A stretch of 47,615 nucleotides of DNA from Collinsella sp. (GCA_031295385.1 JAUMOL010000009.1:1-47615), one strand, 5' to 3'. Positions 23,058 to 32,138 are shown, counted from the stretch's first letter. Notes: a model not told the origin generated them from the letters alone. Translations and numbers: made by a program.

Positions 23058-24416
23058 ATGGCAGCACCCGAGCAGCTGTTCAACGTCCGTGAGCGCAAGC
23101 GTTTTGAGCGTCACGACATTTGGGAGCGCATTGCCGAGAACGGCACGATTTCCGCCGCCGTTATGGTCTGCGCCGCCATCGCCGCCGTCATCTGCGCCAA
23201 CACCGATGCCTACGAGGCCATCCATCACTTTTTGGAGACCCCGCTGTATGTGGGTCTGGGCAACCTTACGGCTGGCCTTACCGTCGAGCTTTTCGTCAAC
23301 GATTTCCTCATGGCGATCTTCTTTTTGTTGGTGGGCATTGAGCTCAAGTACGAGATGACGGTCGGCGAGCTCAAGAATCCGCGTCAGGCCATGCTTCCCA
23401 TGCTGGCGGCCGTGGGCGGCGTCGTCGTTCCCGCCTGCATCTACCTGATCTTTAACCATGCCGGTGCCCGCAACGGTTGGGCCATCCCCATGGCAACCGA
23501 TATTGCCTTTGCGCTGGGCGTGCTGTCGCTTTTGGGCAATCGCGTGCCCAACGGAGTGCGCGTGTTCTTCTCGACGCTCGCTATCGCCGACGATCTCATC
23601 TCCATCGCCGCCATCGCCATCTTCTACGGTCAGAGCCCCAATCCGTTTTGGTTGGGCGCCGCCACGCTTGTGACCTGCGCGCTCGTGTGGCTCAACAAGA
23701 CGCAACATTACCGCCTTGCCCCGTATTCGGTACTGGGTCTGCTGCTGTGGTTTTGCATGTTCAAGAGCGGCGTGCATGCCACGCTTGCTGGCGTCATCTT
23801 GGCCTTTACCATCCCGGCCAAGTGTGGCGTCAAGCTCGATAACCTCACCGATTGGTTGGGCGAGTGCCTGCCGCTGCTCGATGACCGCTACGACGATGAG
23901 GCACACATCCTGGGCCAGCATGACTTTACCGTCTCGACCACCAAGGTCGAGCGTGTCATGCACCGCGTGACCCCGCCGCTCATCCGCATGGAGCGTCTGA
24001 TCTCCACGCCGGTTAACTTTGTGATTCTGCCGATCTTTGCGTTCGTGAACGCACAGGTTCGCCTGGTGGGCGTGGACATGAGCACGCTGCTCTCCGACCC
24101 GGTGACGCTCGGCGTGTACTTTGGCATGCTGCTGGGCAAGCCGATCGGTATCTTTGGCATGACGTTTGCCCTGGTTAAGCTTAGGGCCTGCGAGCTGCCG
24201 CACAATGTCAACTGGCACATGATTGCCGGTGTGGGCATTCTGGGCGGCATCGGCTTTACCATGTCGATTCTCATCAGCGGCCTCGCCTTCCCGACGGCCC
24301 AGTTTGAGGTTCTGGCTGCCAAGGCCGCCATCCTTGCCGGTTCGGTCACCGCTGCCGTGCTCGGCATGATCTACATGAGCGTGGTCTGCAAACACCCCGC
24401 GCCCAAGGGCGAGTAA
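23058..24416 (+). CDS. nhaA: Na+/H+ antiporter NhaA
   Basis: A 452-residue inner-membrane antiporter exporting Na+ (or Li+) in exchange for protons. The family's functional aspartates are in FFSTLAIADDLISIAAIAIFY (AIADD), and IPMATDIAFALGVLSLLG and GLVIGKPIG-like segments (LLGKPIGIFG) are present. About 12 membrane helices are predicted. A 60-residue hydrophilic loop (about 255-315) between helices is longer than in the E. coli protein. AAAGGAG supports the start. It is preceded by an attenuator-like leader and followed by a repeat element. Confidence 0.95.
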   Translation: MAAPEQLFNVRERKRFERHDIWERIAENGTISAAVMVCAAIAAVICANTDAYEAIHHFLETPLYVGLGNLTAGLTVELFVNDFLMAIFFLLVGIELKYEMTVGELKNPRQAMLPMLAAVGGVVVPACIYLIFNHAGARNGWAIPMATDIAFALGVLSLLGNRVPNGVRVFFSTLAIADDLISIAAIAIFYGQSPNPFWLGAATLVTCALVWLNKTQHYRLAPYSVLGLLLWFCMFKSGVHATLAGVILAFTIPAKCGVKLDNLTDWLGECLPLLDDRYDDEAHILGQHDFTVSTTKVERVMHRVTPPLIRMERLISTPVNFVILPIFAFVNAQVRLVGVDMSTLLSDPVTLGVYFGMLLGKPIGIFGMTFALVKLRACELPHNVNWHMIAGVGILGGIGFTMSILISGLAFPTAQFEVLAAKAAILAGSVTAAVLGMIYMSVVCKHPAPKGE

Positions 24417-24501
24417 AAACTCGAAAAAAGACACCAGAACCGGTTCGGATGCGTTCGAAACTCGGATCCGGGCGCTACTGGCCCCCTACCAGATACCCCC
24501 G

Positions 24502-24728
24502 TGGTCAAAAAACGCCGTTTGTGAGTACTGTCACAAACGGCGTTTCATTTTAGGTGTGGAAAATAATGAACAAAGTTATAAGAACTGTACGTTAATGAGT
24601 GACCATCGACTTCCAATTTGGCGCTAGCTGACGGTGATTAGAGAATTTCAAGTCCAGTTTTGCCGATTACGGCCAAGAATCGCTGCTACTAAAAAGGTAA
24701 CAGTACTCATATTTGCCCTTTTTTGGCC
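24502..24728. repeat. AT-rich inverted-repeat element, copy 1
   Basis: The right end GTAACAGTACTCATATTTGC...TTTTTTGGCC (24697-24728) matches copy 2 (39266-39297) at 30 of 32 positions. The left end (24502-24534) is an inverted, more diverged version, 25 of 33 identical to the left end of copy 2. The inner TGCTACTAAA just left of the right arm is also shared. The 227-nt element is AT-rich against a GC-rich genome and carries no gene. Within the left arm, AAACGCCGTTTGTGA (24510-24524) pairs with TCACAAACGGCGTTT (24531-24545) and may serve as the nhaA terminator. The rest of 24417-24789 shows nothing else. Confidence 0.65.
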
Positions 24729-24789
24729 GCAAGCCCTAAAACAAGCCGCGCCAGGGTCGGGAAACGGGCCAAATCGTCGGCCTCGAGGC

Positions 24790-25044
24790 TTATTCCACGG
24801 TGCCGTAGGCGGCGCCCCAGCCGTGGGCGGCCAAGGCGGAGTTGAGCTGGTCGCAAAGTGACTGGCGGTCGTAAGAGCCGGGCGGTAGCAGGTTGACGAT
24901 TTCCATGAGATCGGGTGCCAGGTCCAAGATTTCGGCCTGTACGATCAGATCCAGGCGGTCGATGGCGTGACGGTCGTAAAACAGCCCGTCGACCAGACGC
25001 TGCAGGTCGCCGAATTCCTCGGCCTGGAACGATCCGTACTCCAT
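24790..25044 (-). CDS. Small protein of unknown function
   Basis: An 84-residue protein starting MEYGSFQAEEFGDLQRLVDG. AAGGAGG lies 4-5 nt upstream of the ATG at 25044, favouring this over the in-frame ATG at 25095. It is acidic, soluble, with no cysteines apart from one, and predicted helical. I do not recognise the family. It is divergent from the aminotransferase and convergent with nhaA. Confidence 0.68.
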   Translation of the reverse strand: MEYGSFQAEEFGDLQRLVDGLFYDRHAIDRLDLIVQAEILDLAPDLMEIVNLLPPGSYDRQSLCDQLNSALAAHGWGAAYGTVE

Positions 25045-25146
25045 AGTGCCTCCTTGGGCGCCCCGCGCCGGCATGCGCGGCGATTCGTAATTCATTGCGA
25101 TGGACTTAATCTATCACGGCTTCATAACGTTTCGACGGTGGCGGTC

Positions 25147-25152
25147 TATACT
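25147..25152 (+). promoter_or_regulatory. -10 box of the aminotransferase gene
   Basis: TATACT lies 42 nt upstream of the ATG at 25194, leaving a short leader with GAAAGG. The -35 is not clear. Confidence 0.45.
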
Positions 25153-25193
25153 TAGAAGAACTGCAATGTACCGCTTCGCGAAAGGTCGCACCC

Positions 25194-26498
25194 ATGCAGA
25201 CGATCTACCAGAAGATGGAGACCACCGAACTCGATGCCGCCATCGAGGCGCTCAAAGCCGAGGTCGCCGAGGTCAAGGCCAAGGGCCTGGCGCTCGATAT
25301 GGCCCGCGGCAAGCCCTCACCCGCCCAGGTGGACATCTCGCGCCCCACGCTCGATATCCTCAACGCCGACGCCGATCTGCACGACGGCAGCGTCGACTGC
25401 TCCAACTATGGCTGCTTCGAGGGCATTCCCTCGGCACGCAAGTTGGCAGGGGAGTTCCTGGGCTGCCCCGCCGAGCAGACGCTCGTGCTGGGTTCGTCGA
25501 GCCTTTTGATCGAGCATGACATCGCCGGCATGTTCTGGCGTTGCGGTTCGTGCGGCAGCGAGCCCTGGGACGCCTACGAGGCCGCGCACGACGGCAAGAA
25601 GGTCAAGTTCCTGTGCCCCGTTCCCGGCTACGATCGCCACTTTGGCATCACCGCCGACTTGGGCATCGAGAACGTCCCCGTCGCGATGACCGACAACGGC
25701 CCCGACATGGACGAGATCGAGCGCCTCGTTGCCGCCGACGATTCCATCAAGGGTATCTGGTGCGTGCCCAAGTATTCCAATCCCACGGGCATCACCTTTA
25801 GCGAGGACACCGTGCGCCGCCTGGTCGAGATGCCCACGGCCGCGCCCGATTTCCGCATCTTTTGGGACAACGCCTACTGCGTGCACGACCTGTACGACGA
25901 GTCAGACGAGCTCGCAAACATCTTTGACCTCGCTCGGGCGGCGGGCACCGAGGATCGCGTGGTGGCCTTTGCCTCGACGTCCAAGATTACCTTCCCGGGC
26001 GCCGGTATCGGCTTTATCGGTGCGAGCCCCGCGGTCATCGCCGAGTTCTCCAGGCGCCTGAAGGCCGGCCTCATCAGCGCCGACAAGCTCAACCAGCTGC
26101 GTCACGTGCGCTTCCTTCCCACCATCGAAGCGGTCAAGGAGCACATGAAAAAGCATGCCGAGTTCCTGCGCCCGCGCTTTGAGGCCGTCGAGCGCAAGCT
26201 CACCGAGGGCTTGGGCGACACGGGCTGTGCCACCTGGACGCACCCCCGCGGCGGCTACTTTGTAAGCTTCGATGGTCCCGAGGGCTCGGCCCAAAAGGTC
26301 GCCGCGCTCTGCGCCGACCTGGGCGTCAAGCTCACACCGGCCGGCGCCACTTGGCCTTATGGCAAGGACCCGCGCGACACCAACATCCGCATCGCGCCGA
26401 GCTATCCCACGGTCGAGGACCTGGAGGCCGCGCTCGATGTGCTGGTGTTGGCTGTTAAGCTTGTCGCTGCCGAGCTTGCGCGTGCCGAGCGCGCCTAA
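25194..26498 (+). CDS. PLP-dependent aspartate aminotransferase, subgroup Ic
   Basis: A 434-residue fold type I aminotransferase of the PF12897 kind. Seen: ARGKPSPAQVDIS near residue 40, NYGCFEGIPSARKLAGEFLG, VPGYDRHFGI, VPKYSNPTG (Asn and the substrate side), FWDNAYCVHDLY (Asp/Tyr contacting PLP), STSKITFPGAG with the Schiff-base Lys, and RIAPSYP with the carboxylate-binding Arg. It probably moves amino groups between aspartate and 2-oxoglutarate. GAAAGG lies 11-12 nt upstream of the ATG. Confidence 0.9.
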   Translation: MQTIYQKMETTELDAAIEALKAEVAEVKAKGLALDMARGKPSPAQVDISRPTLDILNADADLHDGSVDCSNYGCFEGIPSARKLAGEFLGCPAEQTLVLGSSSLLIEHDIAGMFWRCGSCGSEPWDAYEAAHDGKKVKFLCPVPGYDRHFGITADLGIENVPVAMTDNGPDMDEIERLVAADDSIKGIWCVPKYSNPTGITFSEDTVRRLVEMPTAAPDFRIFWDNAYCVHDLYDESDELANIFDLARAAGTEDRVVAFASTSKITFPGAGIGFIGASPAVIAEFSRRLKAGLISADKLNQLRHVRFLPTIEAVKEHMKKHAEFLRPRFEAVERKLTEGLGDTGCATWTHPRGGYFVSFDGPEGSAQKVAALCADLGVKLTPAGATWPYGKDPRDTNIRIAPSYPTVEDLEAALDVLVLAVKLVAAELARAERA

Positions 26499-26549
26499 CG
26501 CGCGGCTTCCCGTACTATCCGCATTTTCGATACGTAAAGGAGCGTATAC

Positions 26550-26864
26550 ATGGATTTGGGTATTTCCACCAACCCCACGCCAGAGCTCTACACCATTAAG
26601 GTAACCGGCGAGATCGATATCTCTAACGCCGATAGCCTGCGCAATGCCATCGACCTGGCGCTCGAGCAGCCCACTGAGGCCGTTGAGCTCGACTTTGCCC
26701 AAGTGAGCTACATCGATTCGACGGGCATTGGCGTGCTCGTGGGCGCCGCGCACCACGCGGTCGACCACGGCAAGCGCTTTAGCTGCACCAATGTGCAGCC
26801 CCCGGTGATGCGCGTGGTTCAGCTGTTGGGTGTCGACCAGGAGATTTCGATCACCGCTGCATAA
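26550..26864 (+). CDS. STAS-domain protein (anti-sigma factor antagonist type)
   Basis: A 104-residue single STAS domain. The phosphorylation-loop signature is VSYIDSTGIGVLVGA with Ser in DSTG, as in SpoIIAA/RsbV. AAAGGAG lies before the ATG. No anti-sigma kinase or sigma factor is adjacent, so its partner is encoded elsewhere. It lies 51 nt after the aminotransferase. A CGGACG-TTTTGG-CGTCCG hairpin (26914-26930) follows without a T-run. Confidence 0.9.
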   Translation: MDLGISTNPTPELYTIKVTGEIDISNADSLRNAIDLALEQPTEAVELDFAQVSYIDSTGIGVLVGAAHHAVDHGKRFSCTNVQPPVMRVVQLLGVDQEISITAA

Positions 26865-26937
26865 TCTTTGCCCCCAAAAGGGCGTGCCGTTTGGCATATG
26901 TTTGTGATGCGCTCGGACGTTTTGGCGTCCGGGCGCT

Positions 26938-26943
26938 ATACTT
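26938..26943 (+). promoter_or_regulatory. -10 box of the tat-hyp-topA operon
   Basis: TATACT stands 74 nt before the tatA start, immediately after a GCGC-flanked 10-11 bp hairpin. The -35 is not obvious. Confidence 0.4.
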
Positions 26944-27017
26944 GACCGAATGAATAGACGAGTTCCGGCCGAATGGCGCGGTGCGGGCTCGACTCACATC
27001 GAGCCTTGGAGGTATGT

Positions 27018-27596
27018 GTGTTTGGTATTGGAGAGGGTGAGCTCGCGATCATCGTGGTCTTCGGCTTTTTGCTGTTTGGCCCGGATAAGCTCCCACAGAT
27101 GGGCCGTACGATCGGCCGTGCCATCCGTCAGTTCCGCGAGACGCAGGAAAAGATGACGGCCGTTGTTCAGTCCGAGATTATCGATCCGGTGAGCGAGGCC
27201 GCGTCGGCCCCGGTCAAGCCCAAGAAGGCTGCCGTCGATGACGATTCCGATGCGGACGAGGATGCTGCCGAGACGGCAGCGCCCACCAAGAAGGAGACCT
27301 TTGCCGAGCGTCGCGCCCGTCTTGCTGCCGAGAAGGCCGCAAGCGAGGGTGCTGCTGAGGGCGAGAACGCTGCCGAGGAGCCTGCGACCGAGGGCGCCGA
27401 GCCCGAGCCTGCCGCTGCCGAGTCCGCTTCCGCTGCAGAGTCGGAGCCCGATCCCGAGTCGGCAGAGCCCACGACGGCCGACCTCTATGCCCGTCGTCCC
27501 CGCAAGCGCAAGGCCGTCGTCGACCAGCTCGCTCGCGAGCTCGAGGCCGAGGACGACGCCACTGCCGCCGACGCCTCGAAGGGAGGCGCTGAGTAA
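27018..27596 (+). CDS. Sec-independent translocase subunit TatA/TatB
   Basis: A 192-residue protein starting at GTG (27018) after GGAGG at 27008-27012. The N terminus MFGIGEGELAIIVVFGFLLF is the Tat transmembrane helix, followed by the FGPDKLP hinge and an amphipathic helix (MGRTIGRAIRQFRETQEKM). From about residue 60 a long acidic Ala/Glu-rich disordered tail ends in a basic patch (ARRPRKRK). Only one TatA/B gene precedes tatC here, so it may serve both roles. TatA versus TatB cannot be separated with confidence. Confidence 0.88.
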   Translation: MFGIGEGELAIIVVFGFLLFGPDKLPQMGRTIGRAIRQFRETQEKMTAVVQSEIIDPVSEAASAPVKPKKAAVDDDSDADEDAAETAAPTKKETFAERRARLAAEKAASEGAAEGENAAEEPATEGAEPEPAAAESASAAESEPDPESAEPTTADLYARRPRKRKAVVDQLARELEAEDDATAADASKGGAE

Positions 27597-28387
27597 TGCC
27601 TATCGGACCTGCGCGAATGCCGCTCTTCGATCATCTGGGAGAGCTTCGTCGCCGCCTGACCATCGTGGTCGTGTCGGTGTTTGCCGCCGCTATCGTGCTG
27701 TATTTCGCCACGCCCGTGGTGCTCGACATCCTGGAAGACCCCATCCGCTCCTTTGTGCCGGACGGTAAGTTCTACATCACCACCACGCTCGGCGGCTTTG
27801 GCCTGCGCTTCTCGCTGGCCATCAAGATGGCCGTGGTCATGTGCACGCCCATGATCATCTGGCAGATCCTGGCATTTTTCCTGCCGGCGCTGCGCCCCAA
27901 CGAGCGCAAGTGGGTCGTGCCCACGGTGCTCGCCTCGACGGTGCTGTTCTTCCTGGGTGCCATCTTCTGCTACTTCATCATTATCCCGGCAGGCTTTGAG
28001 TGGCTCATCGGCGAGACCTCTGCCGTCGCTACGGCGCTGCCCGATCTGGAGAACTACGTCAACATGGAGCTGCTCTTTATGATCGGCTTTGGCGTGGCGT
28101 TTGAGCTGCCACTCATCATCTTCTACCTGTCCGTCTTTCACATCGTGTCCTACGCGGCCTTCCGCAGCGCCTGGCGCTACGTGTACGTGGGCCTGCTCGT
28201 GGGCTCGGCTGTGATCACGCCCGACGGCTCGCCCGTTACGCTGGGTCTTATGTACGGTGCCCTGCTCTCGCTTTACGAGATCTCGCTCGCCATCGCCCGC
28301 GTGGTCATTACCGCGCGCGAGGGCAAGGAGGGCTTGTTTGTGAGCCGTCTGGACCTGTTCTCGGACGATGAGGACGACGAGGAGTAA
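27596..28387 (+). CDS. tatC: Twin-arginine translocase subunit TatC
   Basis: A 263-residue inner-membrane protein with six predicted helices; TatC recognises the twin-arginine signal of folded substrates. Family signatures: PLFDHLGELRRRL near the N terminus, LRPNERKW, and FGVAFELPLIIFYL with the conserved Glu. The ATG overlaps the tatA stop by one base (TAATG), so translation is coupled. The acidic C-terminal tail (FSDDEDDEE) is longer than usual. Confidence 0.96.
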   Translation: MPIGPARMPLFDHLGELRRRLTIVVVSVFAAAIVLYFATPVVLDILEDPIRSFVPDGKFYITTTLGGFGLRFSLAIKMAVVMCTPMIIWQILAFFLPALRPNERKWVVPTVLASTVLFFLGAIFCYFIIIPAGFEWLIGETSAVATALPDLENYVNMELLFMIGFGVAFELPLIIFYLSVFHIVSYAAFRSAWRYVYVGLLVGSAVITPDGSPVTLGLMYGALLSLYEISLAIARVVITAREGKEGLFVSRLDLFSDDEDDEE

Positions 28388-28393
28388 ATCGGT

Positions 28394-28750
28394 ATGCACG
28401 AGGTTGGCATTGTCAACGGCATACTCGATACAGTGATTCGCGCGGCGCGTGGGGCGGGGGCCTCACGCGCCGTTTTGGTTACGCTGCGTATCGGGGATAT
28501 GACCGAGGTCGTGCGCGAGGCGCTCGACTTTGCATGGGAGACGTTTCGCGACGAGGACCCGCTCACGCGCGGCTGCGAGCTTGCGGTAGAGGAGGTCCAT
28601 CCGCAAAGCGAGTGTCTGGACTGCGGTGAGGTCTTTGATCATGACCGCTTCCACTGCCGCTGCCCCCAGTGCGGCGGCGCCAATGTGCGCCTACTGCACG
28701 GCCGCGAGCTCGACATCGCAAGTATCGAAATCGAGACCCCCGACGATTAG
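28394..28750 (+). CDS. hypA: Hydrogenase nickel metallochaperone HypA
   Basis: A 118-residue protein delivering nickel to the [NiFe] hydrogenase large subunit. MHEVGIVN carries the N-terminal Met-His-Glu nickel site. The structural zinc site is C-x2-C...C-x2-C (CLDCGEVF, then CPQCGG). It lies 6 nt after tatC and 55 nt before hypB. No hydrogenase structural gene is in the window. Confidence 0.95.
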   Translation: MHEVGIVNGILDTVIRAARGAGASRAVLVTLRIGDMTEVVREALDFAWETFRDEDPLTRGCELAVEEVHPQSECLDCGEVFDHDRFHCRCPQCGGANVRLLHGRELDIASIEIETPDD

Positions 28751-28805
28751 CCCATCAGCCATCTGGGGACGGGGTATAAAGGGGCAGAAGTAAGGAGTGC
28801 CGAAT

Positions 28806-29489
28806 ATGGCCGAGAAAACGATTGATATCGCGTCGCCGATTCTGTCGCGCAACGAGCGCCTGGCAGATCAGCTGCGTCAGCGATTTCATGAGACAAACAC
28901 CTACGTGATTAACGTGCTGTCGAGCCCCGGCTCGGGCAAGACCACCACGATCCTGGGCACCAACGAGCGCCTGCGCGACAAGGCTGGCCTGCGCTGCGCC
29001 GTCATCGAGGGCGATATTGCCTCGGATGTCGACGCCATTACCATGAAGGAAGCCGGCATGCCCGCCATCCAGATCAACACGGGCGGCCTGTGCCACCTCG
29101 AGGGCAACATGATCATGGAGGCCGTTGACGCGTTCGACCAGGCGGTGGGTCTGGAGAACATCGACGTCATCTTTATCGAAAACGTGGGCAACTTGGTCTG
29201 CCCGGTCGACTTTGACCTGGGTGAGAACCTGTCCATCATGATTCTCTCGGTGCCCGAGGGCGACGACAAGCCCATCAAGTACCCGGGCATCTTCCAGCAC
29301 GCCGGCGCGCAGCTGCTCAATAAGGTCGACGTGGCCCCGGCTTTCGATTTTGACATGGATAGGTATACTAAGACACTCGATGACCTCAATCCGCAGGCGC
29401 CGCGGTTTGCCGTGAGCGCGCGCAAGGGCGAGGGCATGGATGCCTGGTGCGATTGGCTCATCGGGCAGATTGAGCAAGCAAGGGCGTAA
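28806..29489 (+). CDS. hypB: Hydrogenase maturation GTPase HypB
   Basis: A 227-residue SIMIBI GTPase acting with HypA in nickel insertion. P-loop SSPGSGKTT is near residue 40. The Cys-His nickel site is in NTGGLCHLEGNM. IENVGNLVCPVDFDLGE is the family signature, and NKVDVAP supplies guanine contacts. There is no His-rich N-terminal nickel store. AAGGAG lies 9 nt before the ATG at 28806. A GTG at 28797 is a less likely start. Confidence 0.95.
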   Translation: MAEKTIDIASPILSRNERLADQLRQRFHETNTYVINVLSSPGSGKTTTILGTNERLRDKAGLRCAVIEGDIASDVDAITMKEAGMPAIQINTGGLCHLEGNMIMEAVDAFDQAVGLENIDVIFIENVGNLVCPVDFDLGENLSIMILSVPEGDDKPIKYPGIFQHAGAQLLNKVDVAPAFDFDMDRYTKTLDDLNPQAPRFAVSARKGEGMDAWCDWLIGQIEQARA

Positions 29490-29543
29490 GTCGGCCGCCA
29501 TACGGGCGGGCGTAGCCGCAGAGATACGAGATAGGAGCCTCTT

Positions 29544-32138
29544 TTGAAGCTCATCATCGCCGAGAAAAATGACGCCGCGCGTCAGATCGCCGAGCGTCTG
29601 TCCACGGGTAAGCCTAAAAAGGACAAGGTGTACAACACCGCTATCTACCGTTTTGAGTGGAAGGGCGAGGAGTGCGTGACGATCGGTCTTGCCGGTCACA
29701 TCCTTGCGCCCGATTTTTGCGACAGCGTGCTGTTCGATAAAAAGCTGGGCTGGTATTCGGTGACCGAGGACGGCGAGATGTTGCCGGCCGATATGCCCGA
29801 TGGCCTGGCGCGTCCGCCCTACGACACCAAGCGTAAACCGTTCCTTGCCGATGGCATTTCCATCAAGGGTTGGAAGCTCGAGAGCCTGCCCTACCTCACC
29901 TGGGCGCCCGTCATTAAGCTGCCGGCCGAGAAAGAGCTCATCCGCTCGCTCAAGAACCTCGCCAAAAAGTCCGACAGCGTCATCATCGCTACGGACTTCG
30001 ATCGCGAGGGCGAGCTGATCGGTTCGGACGCCCTTAACAAGGTGCGCGAGGTTGCGCCGGACTTGCCGGTTGCCCGCGCCCAGTATTCTTCGTTTACCAA
30101 GGCCGAGATCACGCAGGCCTTCGATAACCTTGTCTCGCTCGACCAGAATCTGGCCGACGCCGGCGAGAGCCGCCAGCACATCGACCTCATTTGGGGCGCG
30201 GTGCTCACGCGTTACCTGACGCTCGCCAAGTTTGGCGGCTTTGGTAACGTGCGCTCCGCCGGCCGCGTGCAGACGCCGACGCTCGCCCTGGTGGTCGAGC
30301 GCGAGCGCGAGCGCATGGCGTTTGTGCCCGAGGACTATTGGCAGATTCGCGGCATGGGTGCCGCGCAGGGCGCTGCCGAGGACGACCGCTTTAAGATCGC
30401 GCACAAGACGGCGCGTTTTACCGACAAGGATGCTGCCGAGACGGCGTACGGCCATGTCGACGGCGTCGCGACGGCGACCGTTGCCGCAGTGACCAAGCGC
30501 TCGCGTAAGCAGCAGCCGCCCACGCCGTTTGCGACGACCTCGCTGCAGGCTGCCGCCGCGGCCGAGGGCATCTCGCCTGCGCGTACGATGCGCATCGCCG
30601 AGTCCCTCTACATGGCCGGTCTCATCAGCTACCCGCGTGTCGACAATACCGTGTACCCTGCGACGCTCGATCTGGGCGCCGTGGTGAGCGATCTGGCAAA
30701 GATCAACCCGGCGCTGGCGCCGGTGTGCAAAAAGGTGCTCGCCGGTCCCATGAAGCCCACGCGCGGCAAGGTCGAGACCACCGATCACCCGCCTATCTAT
30801 CCTACGGGCGAGGGCGATCCGTCCACGCTCGACGGCGGCCAGCGTAAGCTCTACGACCTCATCGCCCGTCGCTTCCTGGCGACGCTTATGGGTCCTGCGA
30901 CCATCGAGAACACCAAGCTCGAGCTCGACGTCAACGGCGAGCCGTTCGTGGCTTCGGGCGATGTGCTCGTGACCCCTGGCTTCCGCGAGGCCTACCCGTA
31001 CGGCCTTAAACGCGATGAGCAGATACCGCCGCTTGAGCAGGGCGATACGGTCGACGTATTCGACATTAAGCTCGAGGCCAAACAGACCGAGCCGCCCGCG
31101 CGCTACAGCCAGGGCAAGCTCGTGCAGGAGATGGAGAAGCGCGGCCTGGGCACCAAGTCCACGCGTGCGAGCATCATCGAGCGTCTGTACGCCGTGCGCT
31201 ACCTCAAAAACGATCCCGTGGAGCCGAGCCAGCTGGGCATCGCCATCATCGACGCGCTGACGCAGTTTGCCCCGCGCATCACGAGCCCCGATATGACCAG
31301 CGAGCTCGATGGCGATATGACCCGTGTTGAGCGCGGCGAGGATACCGAAGAGCATGTCGTGACGCACTCGCGCGCGCTGCTGGCCGGCGTACTCGACGAG
31401 TTGCTCAAGCATACGCAGGAGCTGGGTGACGCCATCAGCGACGCCGTCACGGCCGATGCGCGCGTGGGTGCCTGCCCCAAGTGTGGCAAGGACCTGGTTA
31501 TGAAGACGAGCGCCAAGACCCGCGGCAGCTTTATCGGCTGCATGGGCTGGCCCGACTGCGACGTGACCTATCCGGTGCCGAGCGGCGTCAAGGTAAGCCC
31601 GCTCGAGGGCGAGGCGGCCGTGTGCCCCGAGTGCGGCGCGCCGCGCATTAAGTGCCAGCCGTTCCGCCAGAAGGCCTTCGAGATTTGCGTGAACCCCACG
31701 TGCCCCACCAACTACGAGCCTGACCTTAAGGTGGGCGAGTGCAAGGTGTGCGCCGAGGCAGGACGCCATGGCGACCTGATCGCGCACAAGAGCGAAAAGA
31801 GCGGCAAGCGCTTTATCCGCTGCACCAACTACGATGACTGCGGCGTGAGCTATCCGCTGCCGGCGCGCGGCAAGCTCGAGGCGACGGGCGAGACCTGCCC
31901 CGAGTGCGGCGCCCCCATCGTGGTGGTCAACACCGCGCGCGGCCCGTGGCGCATCTGCGTCAACATGGACTGTCCGACCAAGGAGAAGAAGCCCGCCCGC
32001 GGCCGCAAGACCACGACCAAGGCGAGCACGGCAAAGAAGACCACGGCGGCCAAGAAGACGACGGCTAAGAAAGCCACTGCCGCCAAGAAGACGACCGCGA
32101 AGAAGTCGACTGCCAAAAAGACCGCTGCCGACAAGTAG
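29544..32138 (+). CDS. topA: Type IA DNA topoisomerase with archaeal-type N terminus and Lys/Ala tail
   Basis: An 864-residue topoisomerase I relaxing negative supercoils. The Toprim domain begins MKLIIAEKNDAARQIAERLS, closer to archaeal topo I than the usual bacterial form, with ATDFDREGELIG as the metal motif. The catalytic Tyr363 is in LISYPRVDNT; family members usually have Thr where Val366 stands. Three or four Cys4 zinc ribbons follow (CPKCGKDL, CPECGAPR, CPECGAPI). The C terminus (about 815-864) is Lys/Ala/Thr repeats like histone H1. The start is TTG at 29544 with ATAGGAG upstream; no ATG fits. Confidence 0.9.
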   Translation: MKLIIAEKNDAARQIAERLSTGKPKKDKVYNTAIYRFEWKGEECVTIGLAGHILAPDFCDSVLFDKKLGWYSVTEDGEMLPADMPDGLARPPYDTKRKPFLADGISIKGWKLESLPYLTWAPVIKLPAEKELIRSLKNLAKKSDSVIIATDFDREGELIGSDALNKVREVAPDLPVARAQYSSFTKAEITQAFDNLVSLDQNLADAGESRQHIDLIWGAVLTRYLTLAKFGGFGNVRSAGRVQTPTLALVVERERERMAFVPEDYWQIRGMGAAQGAAEDDRFKIAHKTARFTDKDAAETAYGHVDGVATATVAAVTKRSRKQQPPTPFATTSLQAAAAAEGISPARTMRIAESLYMAGLISYPRVDNTVYPATLDLGAVVSDLAKINPALAPVCKKVLAGPMKPTRGKVETTDHPPIYPTGEGDPSTLDGGQRKLYDLIARRFLATLMGPATIENTKLELDVNGEPFVASGDVLVTPGFREAYPYGLKRDEQIPPLEQGDTVDVFDIKLEAKQTEPPARYSQGKLVQEMEKRGLGTKSTRASIIERLYAVRYLKNDPVEPSQLGIAIIDALTQFAPRITSPDMTSELDGDMTRVERGEDTEEHVVTHSRALLAGVLDELLKHTQELGDAISDAVTADARVGACPKCGKDLVMKTSAKTRGSFIGCMGWPDCDVTYPVPSGVKVSPLEGEAAVCPECGAPRIKCQPFRQKAFEICVNPTCPTNYEPDLKVGECKVCAEAGRHGDLIAHKSEKSGKRFIRCTNYDDCGVSYPLPARGKLEATGETCPECGAPIVVVNTARGPWRICVNMDCPTKEKKPARGRKTTTKASTAKKTTAAKKTTAKKATAAKKTTAKKSTAKKTAADK

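Noticed and set aside
21831..24434. Long open frame antisense to ppaC and nhaA
   Set aside because: Same reason: it is opposite two well-supported genes and its translation is His/Gly/Asp-rich noise.
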